DNA of 64,000 nucleotides, from contig NW_019211458.1 of NCBI RefSeq assembly GCF_002443255.2, positions 40,269,170 to 40,333,169 of the forward strand. The letters run 5' to 3'. The position numbers were made by a program, and so were the translations under genes. The notes beneath the pieces are model-generated. The model worked only from the letters and a program-made list of their open reading frames with translations, had not been told where the DNA came from and did not search any database. Within the stretch, counting starts at the first letter, position 1; each line of letters begins with the position of its first letter. Below, piece by piece: positions 1-13,100 of the stretch. The stretch is from Varroa destructor (lineage: Eukaryota; Arthropoda; Arachnida; Mesostigmata; Varroidae).

Positions 1-92
1 TGTCGCAACTGAAGCAGTACAACAGGAGTGGTGGAACCGTAACAAGTGTGGTAGCAGACTTTGACAACATATTCAAATATAGTGGAGCACAT

Positions 93-481
93 GGATAAAG
101 AAGAAACTAGTGAAGATTACGACGTCTGGAAAACTGGACAAATATCGTAGATGTGTGTGAAGCCATGCAGAAAACGAATATTGAAGGTAACAATATTTGT
201 TGAAGTCTCGTTAGACGTTATAGGACCTTGTTTGCTATCATTTGCCAGTGGTAGTCAACGACATGGAACGGCAGATGGTCCGGGAGTGTAGTTAGCGAAA
301 TATGTAAAATTCGACTTGGGCTACAAAAAACATGATGGCCTCGTACAGTCGAACAATCACTTCGGAATTATAAATATGGACTAGTTAACATTTAGAGTAT
401 AGTCTACAAATGTAGATCGCCTATCGTTTCTGTTGATTCGACATTAATCGGAGAGAAATTATTCTTAATTGTCTTCTAAGC

Positions 482-512
<31 letters not shown>

Positions 513-3500
513 TATCCTCAAATTAGCCTCTTAACAAGAAGGGAAAGTTGTATCTATGAGCAGTCGATTTAAGGACAGCTAGCCTGATCAATCCTGTAAA
601 TACGTTTTTAGAACGAAAATCAACAAGAAATTATCGTTGGTGGCGTACAACTTGTTCGAACTTTACGGAGAACTTCAGCCATAAGTTACTTTGTGATTCT
701 TTTTTCACGTTGTGTACTCTGCTATCGTGAAGAAAAAACTTGGATGGTCCCTCTGACAATGACATGAAAATTCTATAAGCGTTATAGAATATTATAGAAT
801 TATTTAAATATATAAAATAGATTTTATTTCCCATTGCTTATTTGCTCACAGCTAGTTAGGTTCATAACGCCTACATTCGACCAGAAAAACGTTCAGCGAT
901 TCGCTCATAAGGTTAGGTAGGATACTGCATAACAGTTCATGTCTATGCATTTCCATAATTTATCAATTTCGGTATTGGCCTGTCAACTGGTTGGAGTGGT
1001 CAATCAAAGCGTTGAACATGTTCTGTTTTAAAAAGGCCTTGCAACCGCGGAAGTAAAGATTAGGCACCTTTTCTTTTTCGCTAATAGTTTTTTTGTATTA
1101 TTTTTAACGGCTGGACAGAAATTACGCGTTATTAAGCTCTTGGCGATGTTTCACTGAACATTAAACGTCCATAACTTCCTCTGTTGCAGTAACTAGAATA
1201 TGGTATTTTGACGGCATACAATAATTTATTTCAACAGCAATCATAGCCACAGTGGTTGACAGAAGCCGTATTTTCGCCGTGAGTACGAGGTATATTTTAA
1301 AATATATATATAATTTTTTTAATCCCGTCGGACAGCCAGAAACAAACATTCAATGAATGACTCATAAGGAAAGAAACTCAAGCTATTTCAAACCATTCTT
1401 TTTTATCACTGAAGCAAAGCATGTTGAAGTGTCTTGTATGTATGGTATTTTCGCCATTCAGCGAAATCCTGTTTCTGGTGGAAGTCAGCGCGGGATTAAC
1501 AGTCGTTTGAAAGAGAATTGCGTCAATATTGTATTCCGGTTAATTCTAGCTTTTAGTAACGTATAAAAAACGTTTTTATGAAATTTTCAAATGTCATTTT
1601 TATTGACGTTGGGCGCATTTAGGTATCTTCGTATTTAGTATGGATTACACTTTTGATTAATACCAATTACAGACGACGCACTTATTTAATCCGCAAAAAG
1701 GACAAACTCGTTTGATCAAAATGTAAAACCTCAATATTAATGGAAACTGTATCTATCATCATCGTGTAGAGATACAAAATAGGACAGCTAAAAAAACAGC
1801 CTATTTTAGCAACAACTCGAACATAACACTGACTCGACGAGTAGAAGCGAACTTCTTAGTCTCCAAGTTTGAAAAAAGAACGAGTGCATTTCTAAGGTCA
1901 GTCTTGTGTTAAAAGGTAATGGACTTCAGCTGGACACAGCTGTGGCCTGCACTTCCTTGAACTTCCCTTATAGTCCATAAAATAACTTCATAATCATGCC
2001 AAGTAAATATATCTAGTTTTATCGGATAAAATGAAGACGTATTGCATCAGGTTATCGACAAGTCGTAAACCTGTAACAAAATAAGGACGTGTGAATCTTT
2101 ATTATGAACGATACGGACTGCAAAGGCGTTTTCAGGATTTTGTAAAGTTATCAAAAGTATTGGCTTTTTTTTAAGCCAAAATTGAAACAATATTTTTTCT
2201 AATTAAGGAAATCTTAATAAACTAATTATGCGCCATTTTAATTGATGGCTTCGTCCCATTTTTCTGGTAACAGCGTAATCCCATTACTGTGAAACTTCTA
2301 GTTTCTGGGCAGAAAAAACTAAACTGGCATTGTTAAGGGAATTCTGCAGAGACCGCAACAGACGCCTACTTGATATCCTTGATTTACTCAATAGCCTGAT
2401 GGTGCACGGTTCGGGCTGTATGGCAAATGCATTAAAATTTCCTATTCAAGTTCTCTTAACGAGCTCTTGTCGGCTAGCTAAAAACGTACGTCGTATGACA
2501 TTGTCATAATGAAAGACCTTCCCTGCTAACTAGTTCCGGTCAATTTTTTCTAATGGCTTGTTTTTATCCTGTTACCTGTTGATCGTAGAGATTCGAATCA
2601 ATCGTCGGGCCAAGCGGCAATAGCAGCCCAGCCTACAATGCGCGACTCGTTTCCAATTCCATAGCATTGCGTCAATTCGTATAGCACACAAGTATCGAGC
2701 TTCATTTTTTAGTCAGTCGTTTGGCCACTTCAGGGCAACGTACGTGTCGTTTTGTTATAATTTAATTAATTTTTTTCGCCCATTGAAATTTCTAGGATGA
2801 AACCGACAGAAGCATGTTTAAGCCATATTTCCCAATCGCGCATCCTGACTGCACGCATTTTGCTATGAACCTGGGTAGCGTCTGCGGCTTTATCGTAGTA
2901 AAATTAACACATAGCAAATTTTTGGAGAAAGTTGACCCGTGTTCAAAGCGCAGCTAAGTTTGAATAAAACCGTTCCAACAACATAAGTACGTCTACTAGT
3001 GCCGAACCTCAGCTTTCAAATGTTACTAACGCGTACCTGACACAATCCATATTACCTGAAATACGTGACTTAACGACCCTAGCAAGAGTATTACTTTTCA
3101 TCAGAGGGTCATTACCTTTCTCACAACCCAATATTAGGTAGAACACCTGTGATGTGCTTGTACGCACTTGTGATTTAGGATAGCGGTTTCCAGTTCTGAA
3201 TGGAAGACTATGTAAGAAAGTATCTGTTACAATTGAGGGCATGTAATCTTTCAAGGGGTAACCTTTTGAGAACTTGAAAGACTCAAGCGTGTAGTAATTA
3301 TCTGGCTTTCAATATGCTAATACAAAACTGTCTTTTAACTAAAGAGAAGTGCAAGTTACAACGACAATTACTAGCGTACAATCTTCTTCTAACAAGTTCT
3401 GATTTTAAGGACTTACTTTAGATTTTAGGGTTTTATGCTATATATTTCTTTCGGTGAATGTGTTCTGTCAGGCAAATCTACCGTCACGGTTATTCGATGG

Positions 3501-4219
3501 AAACGTCAATAAACTATCCTTAAAGCTGGACAAATGTCACGCGACCATCTTAATTTTCACGGGTTTACTTGATCCTCTTCGAATTTAGATAAACTACGAT
3601 ACTCGATAGGTATACAGATGGCAATAAATTATCCGTCCTAAAGATTAGCAGCCCTTAATCGTAGATATAAAAGTGGTCGAATGGGCTGTTTATGACGTAT
3701 ACCAGTGAACTCGTGGCAAGGAAGCACGATAGGCCATGCGTAGTCCTATCTTGATACACTTGCTTTTTTGTTTTTGGACTCGTTTCTGACCGCTTCATAC
3801 TGACCTAACCCTTTTAACTCGATTTCTGCGTGTACTACAGTGAACGATTGAGTTCACCCATCAATTGATTTTTCTTAAGATTAAGTTATGTAGGTCATAT
3901 TATTAGAAATATGACTTTAGCCCTATTATTACATATAACGGCAGGTCGGAAACACGGAGCGGGTTATTATCGTAATTTTTTAGTGTACGTGTCAGTCCGC
4001 GGCCGATATGGAAGCGGTGAAGAAAACATGATCCGCTAGAGGGATTTCTGAAAATGATTTTACCATAGCTTCACCTAATGCCTTTTACGAAATACGCACC
4101 GTACAAAAGCCATTAGTTCAAGTTATATCACCAGTCTAGACGCTATATGGACCACGGTAAGGTGGTGTTATATAGGTTTCGAAGAGATATGAAATAGAAG
4201 GACATCCAATGCTAATCTT

Positions 4220-4221
<2 letters not shown>
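93..4221. other. non-genic stretch, 5' end of window
   Basis: I see no supportable gene. The stretch contains an (AT)n tract at 482-508 and many AT-rich low-complexity patches. Open frames are short and none matches a family I know. Confidence 0.6.
482..508. repeat. (AT)n microsatellite
   Basis: Uninterrupted alternating AT over 27 bases. Confidence 0.97.
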
Positions 4222-4266
<45 letters not shown>

Positions 4267-4268
4267 GA
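4222..4268. repeat. (AG)n microsatellite
   Basis: About 47 bases of AG dinucleotide repeat with a single interruption near 4256. It is the longest dinucleotide tract in the window. Confidence 0.97.
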
Positions 4269-4269
4269 A

Positions 4270-5170
4270 ATTAAAATCAGTAATTTACGTCTGACTACAT
4301 TTCGGCCTAGTAGAATATAAAAATATACAGAACGATATTGCCAACAACTGCATCATACGCCTGGTAATTACGATCATAAATCGTTGTGAACAAGGTATTA
4401 ATACCAAACCCAGGACTAACGAAGATAGTTATACGGGGTTCAGTACTGTCAAACGTACATTGCAGAATAATACGTACATTGTTATAGTACGCTTTGACTT
4501 TTTGATTAAAAAAAGTAAGAAAAATGTGAACGATGCGCCACCATTTGGGTCATTTGGATACCGACTTCACACTGCCTACCAAATCTTAATAAGGCGCTGC
4601 GGTGGTCGAATGATGACCTCTGAACCAGCTAGCTCGACATTAACCATTATAAAGGACTGCTTCTCTTGATCAAGATTACAGCCTTTTCCAGAAAGGCAAG
4701 CGTTTTTTTCTCAGCCTTATCGAATAACTAAGTCCTTAGCACAAAATTACTAGTGGCCCATGTAGCACGACCAGCAGCGCATATAAGCTCCCCTAGGTAT
4801 AGGAGAAGGTATATCTATCAAAAACATAGTTGTTCTAAATTAAGGATTGAAATGTCGGAAACAAAGCAGCGCCTGCCTTGTTGACCAAAAGATAGAGGAG
4901 TTTTTGGTAAACACATTGGTGCGCTTTTTTCCTGTGGCGTAAATGTGGATAGTACATATAATTTTATTATTTCCAATCTTTATGCGACGACCCATATCAC
5001 CTCCTCAAGATTGGAACGTTTTGGGATTATGTTTTTCTCGTCAGACCAACTACTGCCAACATCACTGGGTTGTAGCTTCTAATCGTCTATTTTCATGCAA
5101 ATCTCTGTTTGTTCTTGACGCCCAGAGCGATACGATTGTCTTTGCTATTACATTTTGGTGCTCTAGCCAG
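4270..5170. other. non-genic stretch
   Basis: Short open frames on the plus strand only (for example 4460-4669 and 4943-5179). None has recognisable motifs or convincing splice sites. Confidence 0.55.
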
Positions 5171-5800
5171 CGTCTTTGAGCACGGCCTCGTTCGTATCAT
5201 TAACATTGGCCTGTTCTCTTTTTATGTTCTTGTCTGCTTGTGTGTGTGTGCTCGATGGTATGGTTTTGCTTGAACGTTGTTCCATCTTATCGCCCGCCCG
5301 AATGCGGTGGGCGGCGTCAGTCGGCCCAACCCCGGCGAAAGATTACAACCAGGACGCAGTCGTCCAAAGTCAAAGAAACAATAGATTATGAAACTGTCCG
5401 CCAATTGACAGTGATCTCTCTCTCTCTCCCTCTCGCTCTTGTTACGGCCGCGCGTATCGATACTCGTTAGAGTTGTCAAAAGAGGCTGATGTGTGTGTGT
5501 GGTGTCTTTTCCACAGATGCTTTCGCGCGTCACTGTTAAACAAGCGGCCCATCGTTATCAGTGGGCAATCAAAACGTAAACTGGTACGGACTGTTTTCTA
5601 TTGGCGGTGGCACTGGCGGTAGGATAATATGGGACGGCCAATGGAACGACACGACCGGCGCTGGTGTCTTGTCTGTCCGCCCTCGTCGACTGATTTAAAT
5701 GAGATAGTGGCAACGCGACGTTATCATTTACCGAGAAATTCGACGCTGGGTTGTAGAAGTAATATATATTAGTATAATACATAGACGCCAGTGATATACT
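5171..5800. promoter_or_regulatory. GC/CpG-rich block, possible promoter or 5' exon region
   Basis: CpG density is visibly higher than in the flanks, around 5290-5350 and 5520-5710. The block also holds a (TC)n tract at 5415-5429 and a (GT)n tract at 5490-5501. At 5501-5516 a pyrimidine-rich run ends in CCACAG directly before an ATG at 5517, which opens a 20-codon frame ending at 5579. This is what a promoter-proximal exon could look like, but no core promoter element stands out, so the call rests on composition. Confidence 0.3.
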
Positions 5801-6300
5801 GATAAACGTTCAGATCAATATATAACCTATTAATTTTGGGTTGGGTAAGAGTTTGGTACAACACTACCTGAGCAGCCACTCGACTAATAGTGAATGGGTT
5901 GTACTTAACCAAAAAGTCTCAGATTTTTACCGTACCGTATAGTAGTTGATTGTAGCTAATGGCTTAACAGTACTTTATCATAGCTTGATTTTAAGTTTTG
6001 AGCTAAGGGATTTATTGATACAAATCAATTAATTCCTTATCGATTGATTATAATGTGTCCATGTGACAATTATCTATCGTTTCACCTACGGTCACGTCTA
6101 CACAATGAGATCTCTGTAGGCAAATTATATCTACGCCAATTCCAAGAAGTTTTTCTTTGTACCTATCCAATCAATCTTGTTCAACTGTATTCGTTACTGT
6201 TTAAAAGAAACCGCCTAAGAAGATGCTATTTCTACCGATTTTGTCGCATTTTTTTTCTCGAAAAGAGCACATCTTTAACAGTTTGCTTTTCCCTTTTACG

Positions 6301-6495
6301 CTAGATTCGATCATTTCTCTTCAGATCCGATGCAGAAGGCGTCCACACGAACAGCTCCGCATGCGACGGTTTGCTGAGACGGGCGCTTAACGTTTCGTCG
6401 CTAACTCTGCCGCTGTCTCGGCTGCTCCTGCGTTCTGGTCGTCGGCGGCGGTAACAACGGGGAAAGAACAAGCACAAGTAGAGCAGGCAGCCCAT
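6301..6495 (-). CDS. candidate small ORF with MGC start and polybasic segment
   Basis: A 64-codon minus-strand frame starts at an ATG (6495) with G after it. The protein begins M-G-C-L-L, which would fit N-terminal lipidation or a short membrane segment. About ten hydrophobic residues are followed by a run of arginines (roughly residues 16-24), then a Ser/Arg-rich hydrophilic part rich in SSRDSGR-like sequence. The frame ends in TAG at 6301. It sits in a GC-rich block (about 6330-6600) in otherwise AT-rich DNA. I recognise no family and see no clear splice donor before the stop. It could be a first exon, a small protein or chance; length alone is not significant. Confidence 0.28.
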   Translation of the reverse strand: MGCLLYLCLFFPRCYRRRRPERRSSRDSGRVSDETLSARLSKPSHAELFVWTPSASDLKRNDRI

Positions 6496-6498
6496 CAC

Positions 6499-7400
6499 GG
6501 CAAGCGGTTAGTCGCTTGGCTGACGCGCTAGATCGAACGATGGTTGGACTAAAGACGGGCGCCTTTTGGGCGGGCCATATCAGACAGACAGACGGACGGA
6601 AGTTGAAACAAGATTCTATTATAACGTCCAGTGTTAATATATTAATTACGAGAAGCACAGATATGCTAAGTGCATGCCCTTCCTGACCTATTACGTAAAT
6701 ATAAGTTGAATAGAAACGCTGATGGGATGCACGAATTCGGTACGAAACTATTGGAGGCCGTGGTTAAGTTTTCGGAATGCTGATAATAATAACAATCACC
6801 GTATACGAAGGTTCACTGTGGACGACTCTGAGCAAACAGAAATGTTGCTTTGTCTACTCAAATACCTATTGCAATCCATAACAAAGATTTTTCTCTTCCA
6901 GGTTGTATAAGACGCGCCTAGAGTTGTTGACAGACTGTTTCTGGAAGGAGGTCATCTTAACATCGCCGGTTTCTTTTTTAAAACCATTGAAAAGAGATTC
7001 GTAAAATGATGCTAAACATCTTTTTTCATGGAAGACAAGCGCTTAGCGACTGCCCCGATAATTAACCCTCCATTTTGGCCTAAGTACGCTCAGATTCGCA
7101 TTTGCTTCAGGTAAAAACATCAGATATTGTTTTATATTGCAAGTGAATCTTTATTTGAGCCATGTAGTTTTTGAATTGAACGAAATCAGAGCTGGCTTAA
7201 TTTCGTAGCTGGCGCGTATTAGCGGCGAGACTTTTTCCTCTGGCTGATCGACAGGTCACCCTAGAATCATATGCTTATTGCTGTTGTTATGTTAGTGTCT
7301 ATGCTTTCTTTTTTGCGCCGATTGTCACAGGACCAGTACTTAAAGCTAGACTCCTGAACCGTTCTATGCGCATTGTGAGTTTATGTGTGGCAACCCGCAC
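6499..7400. other. non-genic stretch with GC-rich start
   Basis: The first ~120 bases continue the GC-rich block and include a CAGA/CGGA repeat near 6585-6600. The rest is AT-rich with no supportable gene. Confidence 0.5.
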
Positions 7401-7441
7401 GTGCATGGCGATCAGTTTAGATACTGTATTATTCGAATGGG

Positions 7442-7740
7442 TTACCGAAATGATAACTCGTCAGAATGATCTGAGCACAACAGCCAAAATGGAGTCTTTA
7501 AATATTTTCGACTCAAAACCTCACTTTCAGATATCCCGTCCACAGGGACCCGCATACAACATTGCTTCAAGAAGCTGTTAGAGTCGGAAGTGTCTCCTGA
7601 AACCGGACCACGTTTACATTCGTCTATTTCATTGTACTCCTCTAAGGTCATGTAGTCGTTGCTGGGGGAGGCTAGTTTCCGCTCAATGACTGGCCGTCCT
7701 TGATTGAAGGCCCGCTCCCACTTATTATTAGGGAATAGTA
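7442..7740 (-). CDS. possible exon or relic: LDL-receptor class A-like segment
   Basis: A minus-strand frame runs from about 7740 down to a stop at 7442. Near its end (7457-7477) it reads C-S-D-H-S-D-E, which fits the hallmark C-x-D-x-S-D-E tail of an LDL-receptor class A repeat. The other cysteines expected in such a repeat are partly missing, and the frame ends two codons after the motif region. Earlier residues are acidic and include two adjacent cysteines that could be a decayed EGF-like module. About 200 bases upstream on the same strand lies a YWTD-propeller-like frame, so the order propeller, EGF, LDLa matches LRP/vitellogenin-receptor architecture. The short, imperfect matches leave chance possible; a pseudogene is as likely as a live exon. 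Confidence 0.33.
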
Positions 7741-7919
7741 GGACAAAAGTATGGGTAATCTCTTCTCAGTGTGCAAGCATAATAGAAAAGACGAAGGCGG
7801 GATATGAGCGATCTTCGTCACTGGCCGAATTTTATCGACCAGTCCCGTTAATCCTATCGTCCGAATTGGTCTGCTTGAAGCCGGACATCGCATCAGCTGG
7901 GCGGGTCTCCGACCACTCC

Positions 7920-8240
7920 CTATAGATTGACTGCAGTAAAGAGGACTGCTTGGGCCACTGGCTTGGAGGCTTGCTTGTTCAGAATGTCTACGTCGTAAAT
8001 AGTTGTTGTGACATCGTAAACAACGCACTGCCCCGTGTTGTTTATACGTTGCACAGCATCATTATGTAGGTATAAAGAGCATGCCTTTCTATCATACAGG
8101 AATCTAACTACTGATGTAGATATGAAAGCTCGGTAACGGTTCTCGGATATCTGCAGAACCTTGTTATATGTCGAATTGAAAACATAGTTATGCCAATAAA
8201 GAACATTGTTTTTGCTATCTAGTATTAATCCTGTTCTCAT
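7920..8240 (-). CDS. possible exon or relic: terminal blades of a YWTD beta-propeller (LDLR/LRP-like)
   Basis: A 106-codon minus-strand frame. Near its N-terminus the pattern G-L-x-L-D-x-x-x-N-x-L-Y-W corresponds to the strand leading into the YWTD motif (YWHN here). An N-R pair follows about 20 residues on, then L-Y-L-H-N-D as a second degenerate YWTD-like strand with a T-G turn, and finally I-Y-D-V-D-I-L ending in a K-P that parallels the 'DI..FH...QP' close of LDLR-type propellers. These are pattern matches by eye. The frame stops where an EGF module should begin, and neither edge has a strong splice site. It could be an exon with weak sites, a pseudogene, or chance. Confidence 0.4.
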   Translation of the reverse strand: MRTGLILDSKNNVLYWHNYVFNSTYNKVLQISENRYRAFISTSVVRFLYDRKACSLYLHNDAVQRINNTGQCVVYDVTTTIYDVDILNKQASKPVAQAVLFTAVNL

Positions 8241-9990
8241 TTTTGAGTTATTATTGGTATTGCAACAACTTAACGTAAATATTATGAGACCACAAATATT
8301 CAGAGCTCTTCGATATAGTTAGATATCCTTTGTACTTCATAGAAAGGTTTAAGTATTGTGGGACGATGGCTGTTATTTCACCAACTCACTCTTGCATAAA
8401 AATCTTCTGATGCAATGACATTAAAGACTTTTAAAAAGGCCATGGTCGACCAAAAATGGCACTTGAAGCTTGATTTTCGAAGGCATTTTTTTGTAGGTCA
8501 ATTGTTTAGGAATATTACAAGGTTATTGACAAGGCTCTATTGGATACTGAAGTCGGCCCCTGTAATGTAATGAGGCCTAATGATTTTTGCGAAATGCGCC
8601 TTTAAAGAAGCTCATCAGTCAAAGTCAATGATTATCCTTTCATTTTACTAAATGGCCTAATGGGAACTTCTAGATTTTCTAATCAAGTCCATTCCGTAAA
8701 GCATGGGGCGCAAATTAAATTTATTATGTAGCTCCCCCAGTACATATGCAGCATTTTTTTTTTCTAATTACTGGCGTGTATCTCATATATGATATTTCTA
8801 ATCCAGTATCGCATTAGCGTGAGGAAGTCCTTTGCCAATTGCCCGATCATATTGCCCCGATTACCATGATAATCATAATAAACAAGCAGAATCCATAGAT
8901 TTCGTTTTTTCGATGATTCGAATAATTACTATTAATTAGGAAACGTTTGATCCGTCGATAGCATCAAACAGAATAAGAATACGTGAAATGTAAGGTATTG
9001 AAGAGATGCTGCACGAGAAAGTCAGAACTTGATCGGTACCATACCACCTACTAGGAAGTGATGAACCAAAGATTTTCGTGATAGTGGCCAGCTTTTCTAT
9101 TTCCAGCTACTACGAGGTTTAGCATAGCTATACTACATTTATTTCTATGAGACGTCTACTTCAAAGGAAAATATCTTTCATTTGCTTCCCACACTTTAAG
9201 CATTCACAAGACATAACATGATATTTCTATTTCATGGTAGTTGATAAATTTTAAATAGCCTCAATCTATAATCATCTCTCAAATAATCAAATATCACCAA
9301 GCAGTCGAGAAAATCATTCCTGATTCATCTTCACTGGGTATTTATTCAAAGACTATTGTCGCGTAGCAGCGTCGCCCGATTGGTGGGTTCGACACTCTGT
9401 ACATATACCCCAATTTATCTACCAAGGGAGCGGACCCTATCAACTGCGTGTCCTGCCAACTAAACACCTGGCCTGCACTACAGCGTACGATAGGTTAAGC
9501 CAATCGTAATTTTGTGGTATGCGTCTGTAAGCATTTTATGTAGATATTTTGATTTTATTTGCACATGTGTACATGAATAATGATCGGAATTGGCTTATCA
9601 CAGATTTTGCCTTTTGTATTGCGGCGTTTTAACAGCGTCTTATGTCAAGCAGCGACTAGATATTGATGCGCGCCAAACGCATTTAGAATACCCCTCAGGA
9701 AGATCCCTGTGTCTTTGATTCGTTCTGCTTGTTTCAATATTTTCCATTCCTGTTATTTGCTTCCGTCTCTGTCGCTGTCCTCAATTTCTTGTAGGCCTGA
9801 TGCCAATTGCACAGTAATTATAGTCGTAGACGTAATTTATAATAATTGTTGAATGTTTTTTTCGGTTCCGTAATTTGCCTTGTATTCGTCGATGTCCTCG
9901 GTCGGCCGCTACCTCGAGTACCCGAAGTCAAGGAAACGTAGTCGAGCTGAATAGTGACGTTATAAAGCGAATCCTAAGCAGGCAGACTGT
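8241..9990. other. non-genic stretch
   Basis: AT-rich, with multiple stops in all frames and no recognisable gene or repeat. Confidence 0.6.
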
Positions 9991-9998
9991 CTGATACG

Positions 9999-10163
9999 AT
10001 GACGCAGACGTCCGAAAATGGAGAGGATAAGTGTGGAGGTCGTCCGCAGGAATTGGCCGTGAGGAATCATCGGGGGCAGAAAAAAAAGACGATTCGTTCT
10101 CAAAAAGCGTGTGTTTGTGATGACGAGCGTTGCACGATAGAAAATATTGGTGATTCACCCTAA
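9999..10163 (+). CDS. candidate small ORF, hydrophilic, Cys-containing
   Basis: A 54-codon plus-strand frame begins at the first ATG after an in-frame stop (TAA at 9975). The product is strongly charged (Glu, Asp, Lys, Arg) with cysteines near residues 12, 38, 40 and 45. It has no signal peptide and no membrane segment. Near its end AATATTG|GTGATT could serve as a weak donor, so it might be a first exon. I recognise no family; too short for statistics. Confidence 0.2.
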   Translation: MTQTSENGEDKCGGRPQELAVRNHRGQKKKTIRSQKACVCDDERCTIENIGDSP

Positions 10164-13100
10164 CCACCTGCGACAAAACATTGATTCTATTGCGGTTGTT
10201 AGAAACTAGCGACCTAAACAAGGTGGGTAATTGCCAAATCTACCACCGCAATTTATAAAAGTAACGATAGATACTATCATAGTCTAGCCACCTCAGGCAA
10301 TGCTTAACGGCATTATTGGGTGAAAAGTTCGAAACATTTATCCGTTCATAGAGACCAAAGCATATCGCTAAGGCATAACAACTTCTTACTTTAAAACTAC
10401 GCGTAGAGATAATCAGATGTGCCTATTGGGTGTTTAGGTTATTCATTGTACTTCTGGGCTCAACCTTGTTCGCACATCGATTTGCAAAATTTCAAGTAAA
10501 AAAAAAGATCATCTTCCTTTTAGAGCCACAGGGCTGCGATCTTCGTTGAAGAAGCTAGGAGATATCACTCGAAAGTCGCCTTGAGGGCATATTTATTTAA
10601 TCTGTCACTATACGAGATTTAATTTTTCATAATGGTCAAAATGGATTTTGACGATAATTTTATGTATTTAAACATGCGGTTCTGTATCTAGATGGCGCTG
10701 CTGGCAAAATTCGAGCATAAGGAACATCCTATCATTATACGAGGTGACTTAACCTAGGTGTTCTAATGGTGGAATAACTCAAGCGTTATCTCTACGACGG
10801 TCATGTCAAATGCTTTATAGCATGTAGTTCTACGTACGTAAATTATTATTAGGTAGAAATATATATATATATATATATATATACAATCAGCTAGAAGAAA
10901 AACTATAAAACGCATTTAAACAATTTTGATTGTTTGGAGTCACGGCACACCCTGGCACTACTACATCGATAGATAATTGCAGCCAGAATATATAAAACTT
11001 CCCCGTACCACAGAATTCTCAGCCAGACATATGCTCCGCTACGACTTGGGAATGAATGACTTTTATATGGAAACTCTTATATGGACTCATTATGGAAAGA
11101 ACGTAAAATACCAATTATTCCTTCATATTGATTTTCGATTAAAACAAGGACTGAAATAAACCAAACAGTCAAACATGGAAATGTCAAGAGCTCAGACAAC
11201 GTTTTAACTCGATCGAATTTTGGGCGTAACTGTAGGAAGATTATAGAACTCACGCGAGAAGAACGAGGTACATAAACTTAGTATTTCAATTGTGCCAGCA
11301 ACCTTTCGCTTCTCATCAGGAATCATAAACAGAATTTTAATTGATAATTGTAGATTTAAAAGCCCCTAAGGAATCGACGTTCTAATTCAACTATGAGCAC
11401 CCATACTCGCCCGAAAAATTGGCAGAACATGCCGAAATATACAGTTAAACGAATAAAGCCTCCTGTCCCCTTTTGGCTCAGCTAAAAGTTTAAGAACGCG
11501 AATTGTTTTTTGCGTACGAAACCTGAACAAAATTTCAGACCCGAGCTCAGATGAAAAATATCGCAGCATCAAGCAATGTACAGCCTGGCCGAGTTTATGC
11601 TTTGTAAGCAGCATCGTTCGTCTTTTGATATGAAAGCTGTTCGTTGTTTAGCAAAAGTGGATATTTATACTATTACAATGGTCACCAAATATTTATCTGT
11701 GTATGTATTGTAGGTTAATATTATTTATCTATTGGGCCATCCTGGGCTGTAAGCGTTCCCTGTTGAAGGTTTTGATAAACCGGACACATGCAAACGTCGA
11801 TAGGTAGAATGAGATGCGTAAGTGACTGGTATACTGTGGGGTCGTTTCTTCAATTACTTTGATCGAAGTTGAACTGAGGAACGCAAAGAGCGTGACAACA
11901 CCTAGTTTTCTTCTATTATGCCGTTAGTCTAAAGCATCCGTTTCACGGTCTGCAAAGAAACCAGCAGCTAGAATGAAATGTTTCCTCTATTGAGACACAG
12001 ATCGGTATTTGCGATGTCCGCGTCACTGTGGTATTCGGAAATCCGAACACCGGCCTCTACCCACTTCAACTTCTCTCTACTAATTCGTAAACTCTATCTA
12101 GCTCTGTGCTTCTACAGAAATGATAGCAGACAGATCACAGCATCGTTACTACTAGATGCATTTTCGAGTTGCCAAGTTATCAGTAGAGTCGATACGATAA
12201 AGGAAATCTCCATATAAGCAACTACGAACAACGTAGGTAATTACGATAGGTTTAACGTCCGTGACGCTTGTGGCGGCTAGACTGCACGATGCTTCGTTTT
12301 TGCCCTTCGTATCGATATATGAAAAAAAAAAATATATGGGTGCATCTAAGAAAACTGTTTTACTCTTTCGCTATTTGGGTCTAAATACATACAACCCTTG
12401 GTAAATCCAACCGTGTTAAAAAAGAAAAACTCTGACAGAGCATTTCGTTGATTTTTTTTTTTGCTACGTCAAAAATAGCGGTTTCTGGTTACGTTCGCGT
12501 CATATAATCGTCGCACAGATACATAAATTATGGGTTCTGACTGGGAGAAATTATGGGGTGTACTGTTTTTAGTCAAATTAGAGCTCAAGCGTGACTTAGA
12601 AGCACCCTCCAAGTGTCGGTACTGGATTATACCTATCTATCAGTGAGAGACAAAATGATACACATTTGCCCTATTTATCGAATGAAATATATAGAATGCA
12701 GCCCTCTTTACTGAGCCTATGCCGCTACCGCTCATTCTGAAAGCTTTTTTCACCCTCATATAGATCGCTTTGTGGTAACCAACTTCTGAATGATTAGAAA
12801 TATCGTGGCCATCGCATTTCAATATGGAGACAATTTTTAGTGAGTGGTTCGGTTGTTTATTTCAAGTGTGGTCACCTGGAAAAATGTGCGCTAAACATGT
12901 ACTTAATTGAACCTGTAGCAAACTAATCAACGAGTACAAGATAAGGTGCGTAAACCTTCATCGCAGTAAAATAATTGATGAGTGTATCTGAGTGTGGAAA
13001 TCATTTAGATAAATTCACCCTGCCCTTTGGCCGTCAGGTTCAAACTAATCGTTTCGATAAACATAGACAATATCAGTGCTCGATTGCAATTACCATAAAT

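Noticed and set aside
3..98. 31-codon protein-like plus-strand frame at the window edge
   Set aside because: Too short, no motif, and stops soon after; it may continue upstream of the window, but this cannot be judged.
5222..5533. 103-codon minus-strand frame
   Set aside because: Built largely on the GT and TC repeats, giving low-complexity Thr/His and Arg/Glu runs.
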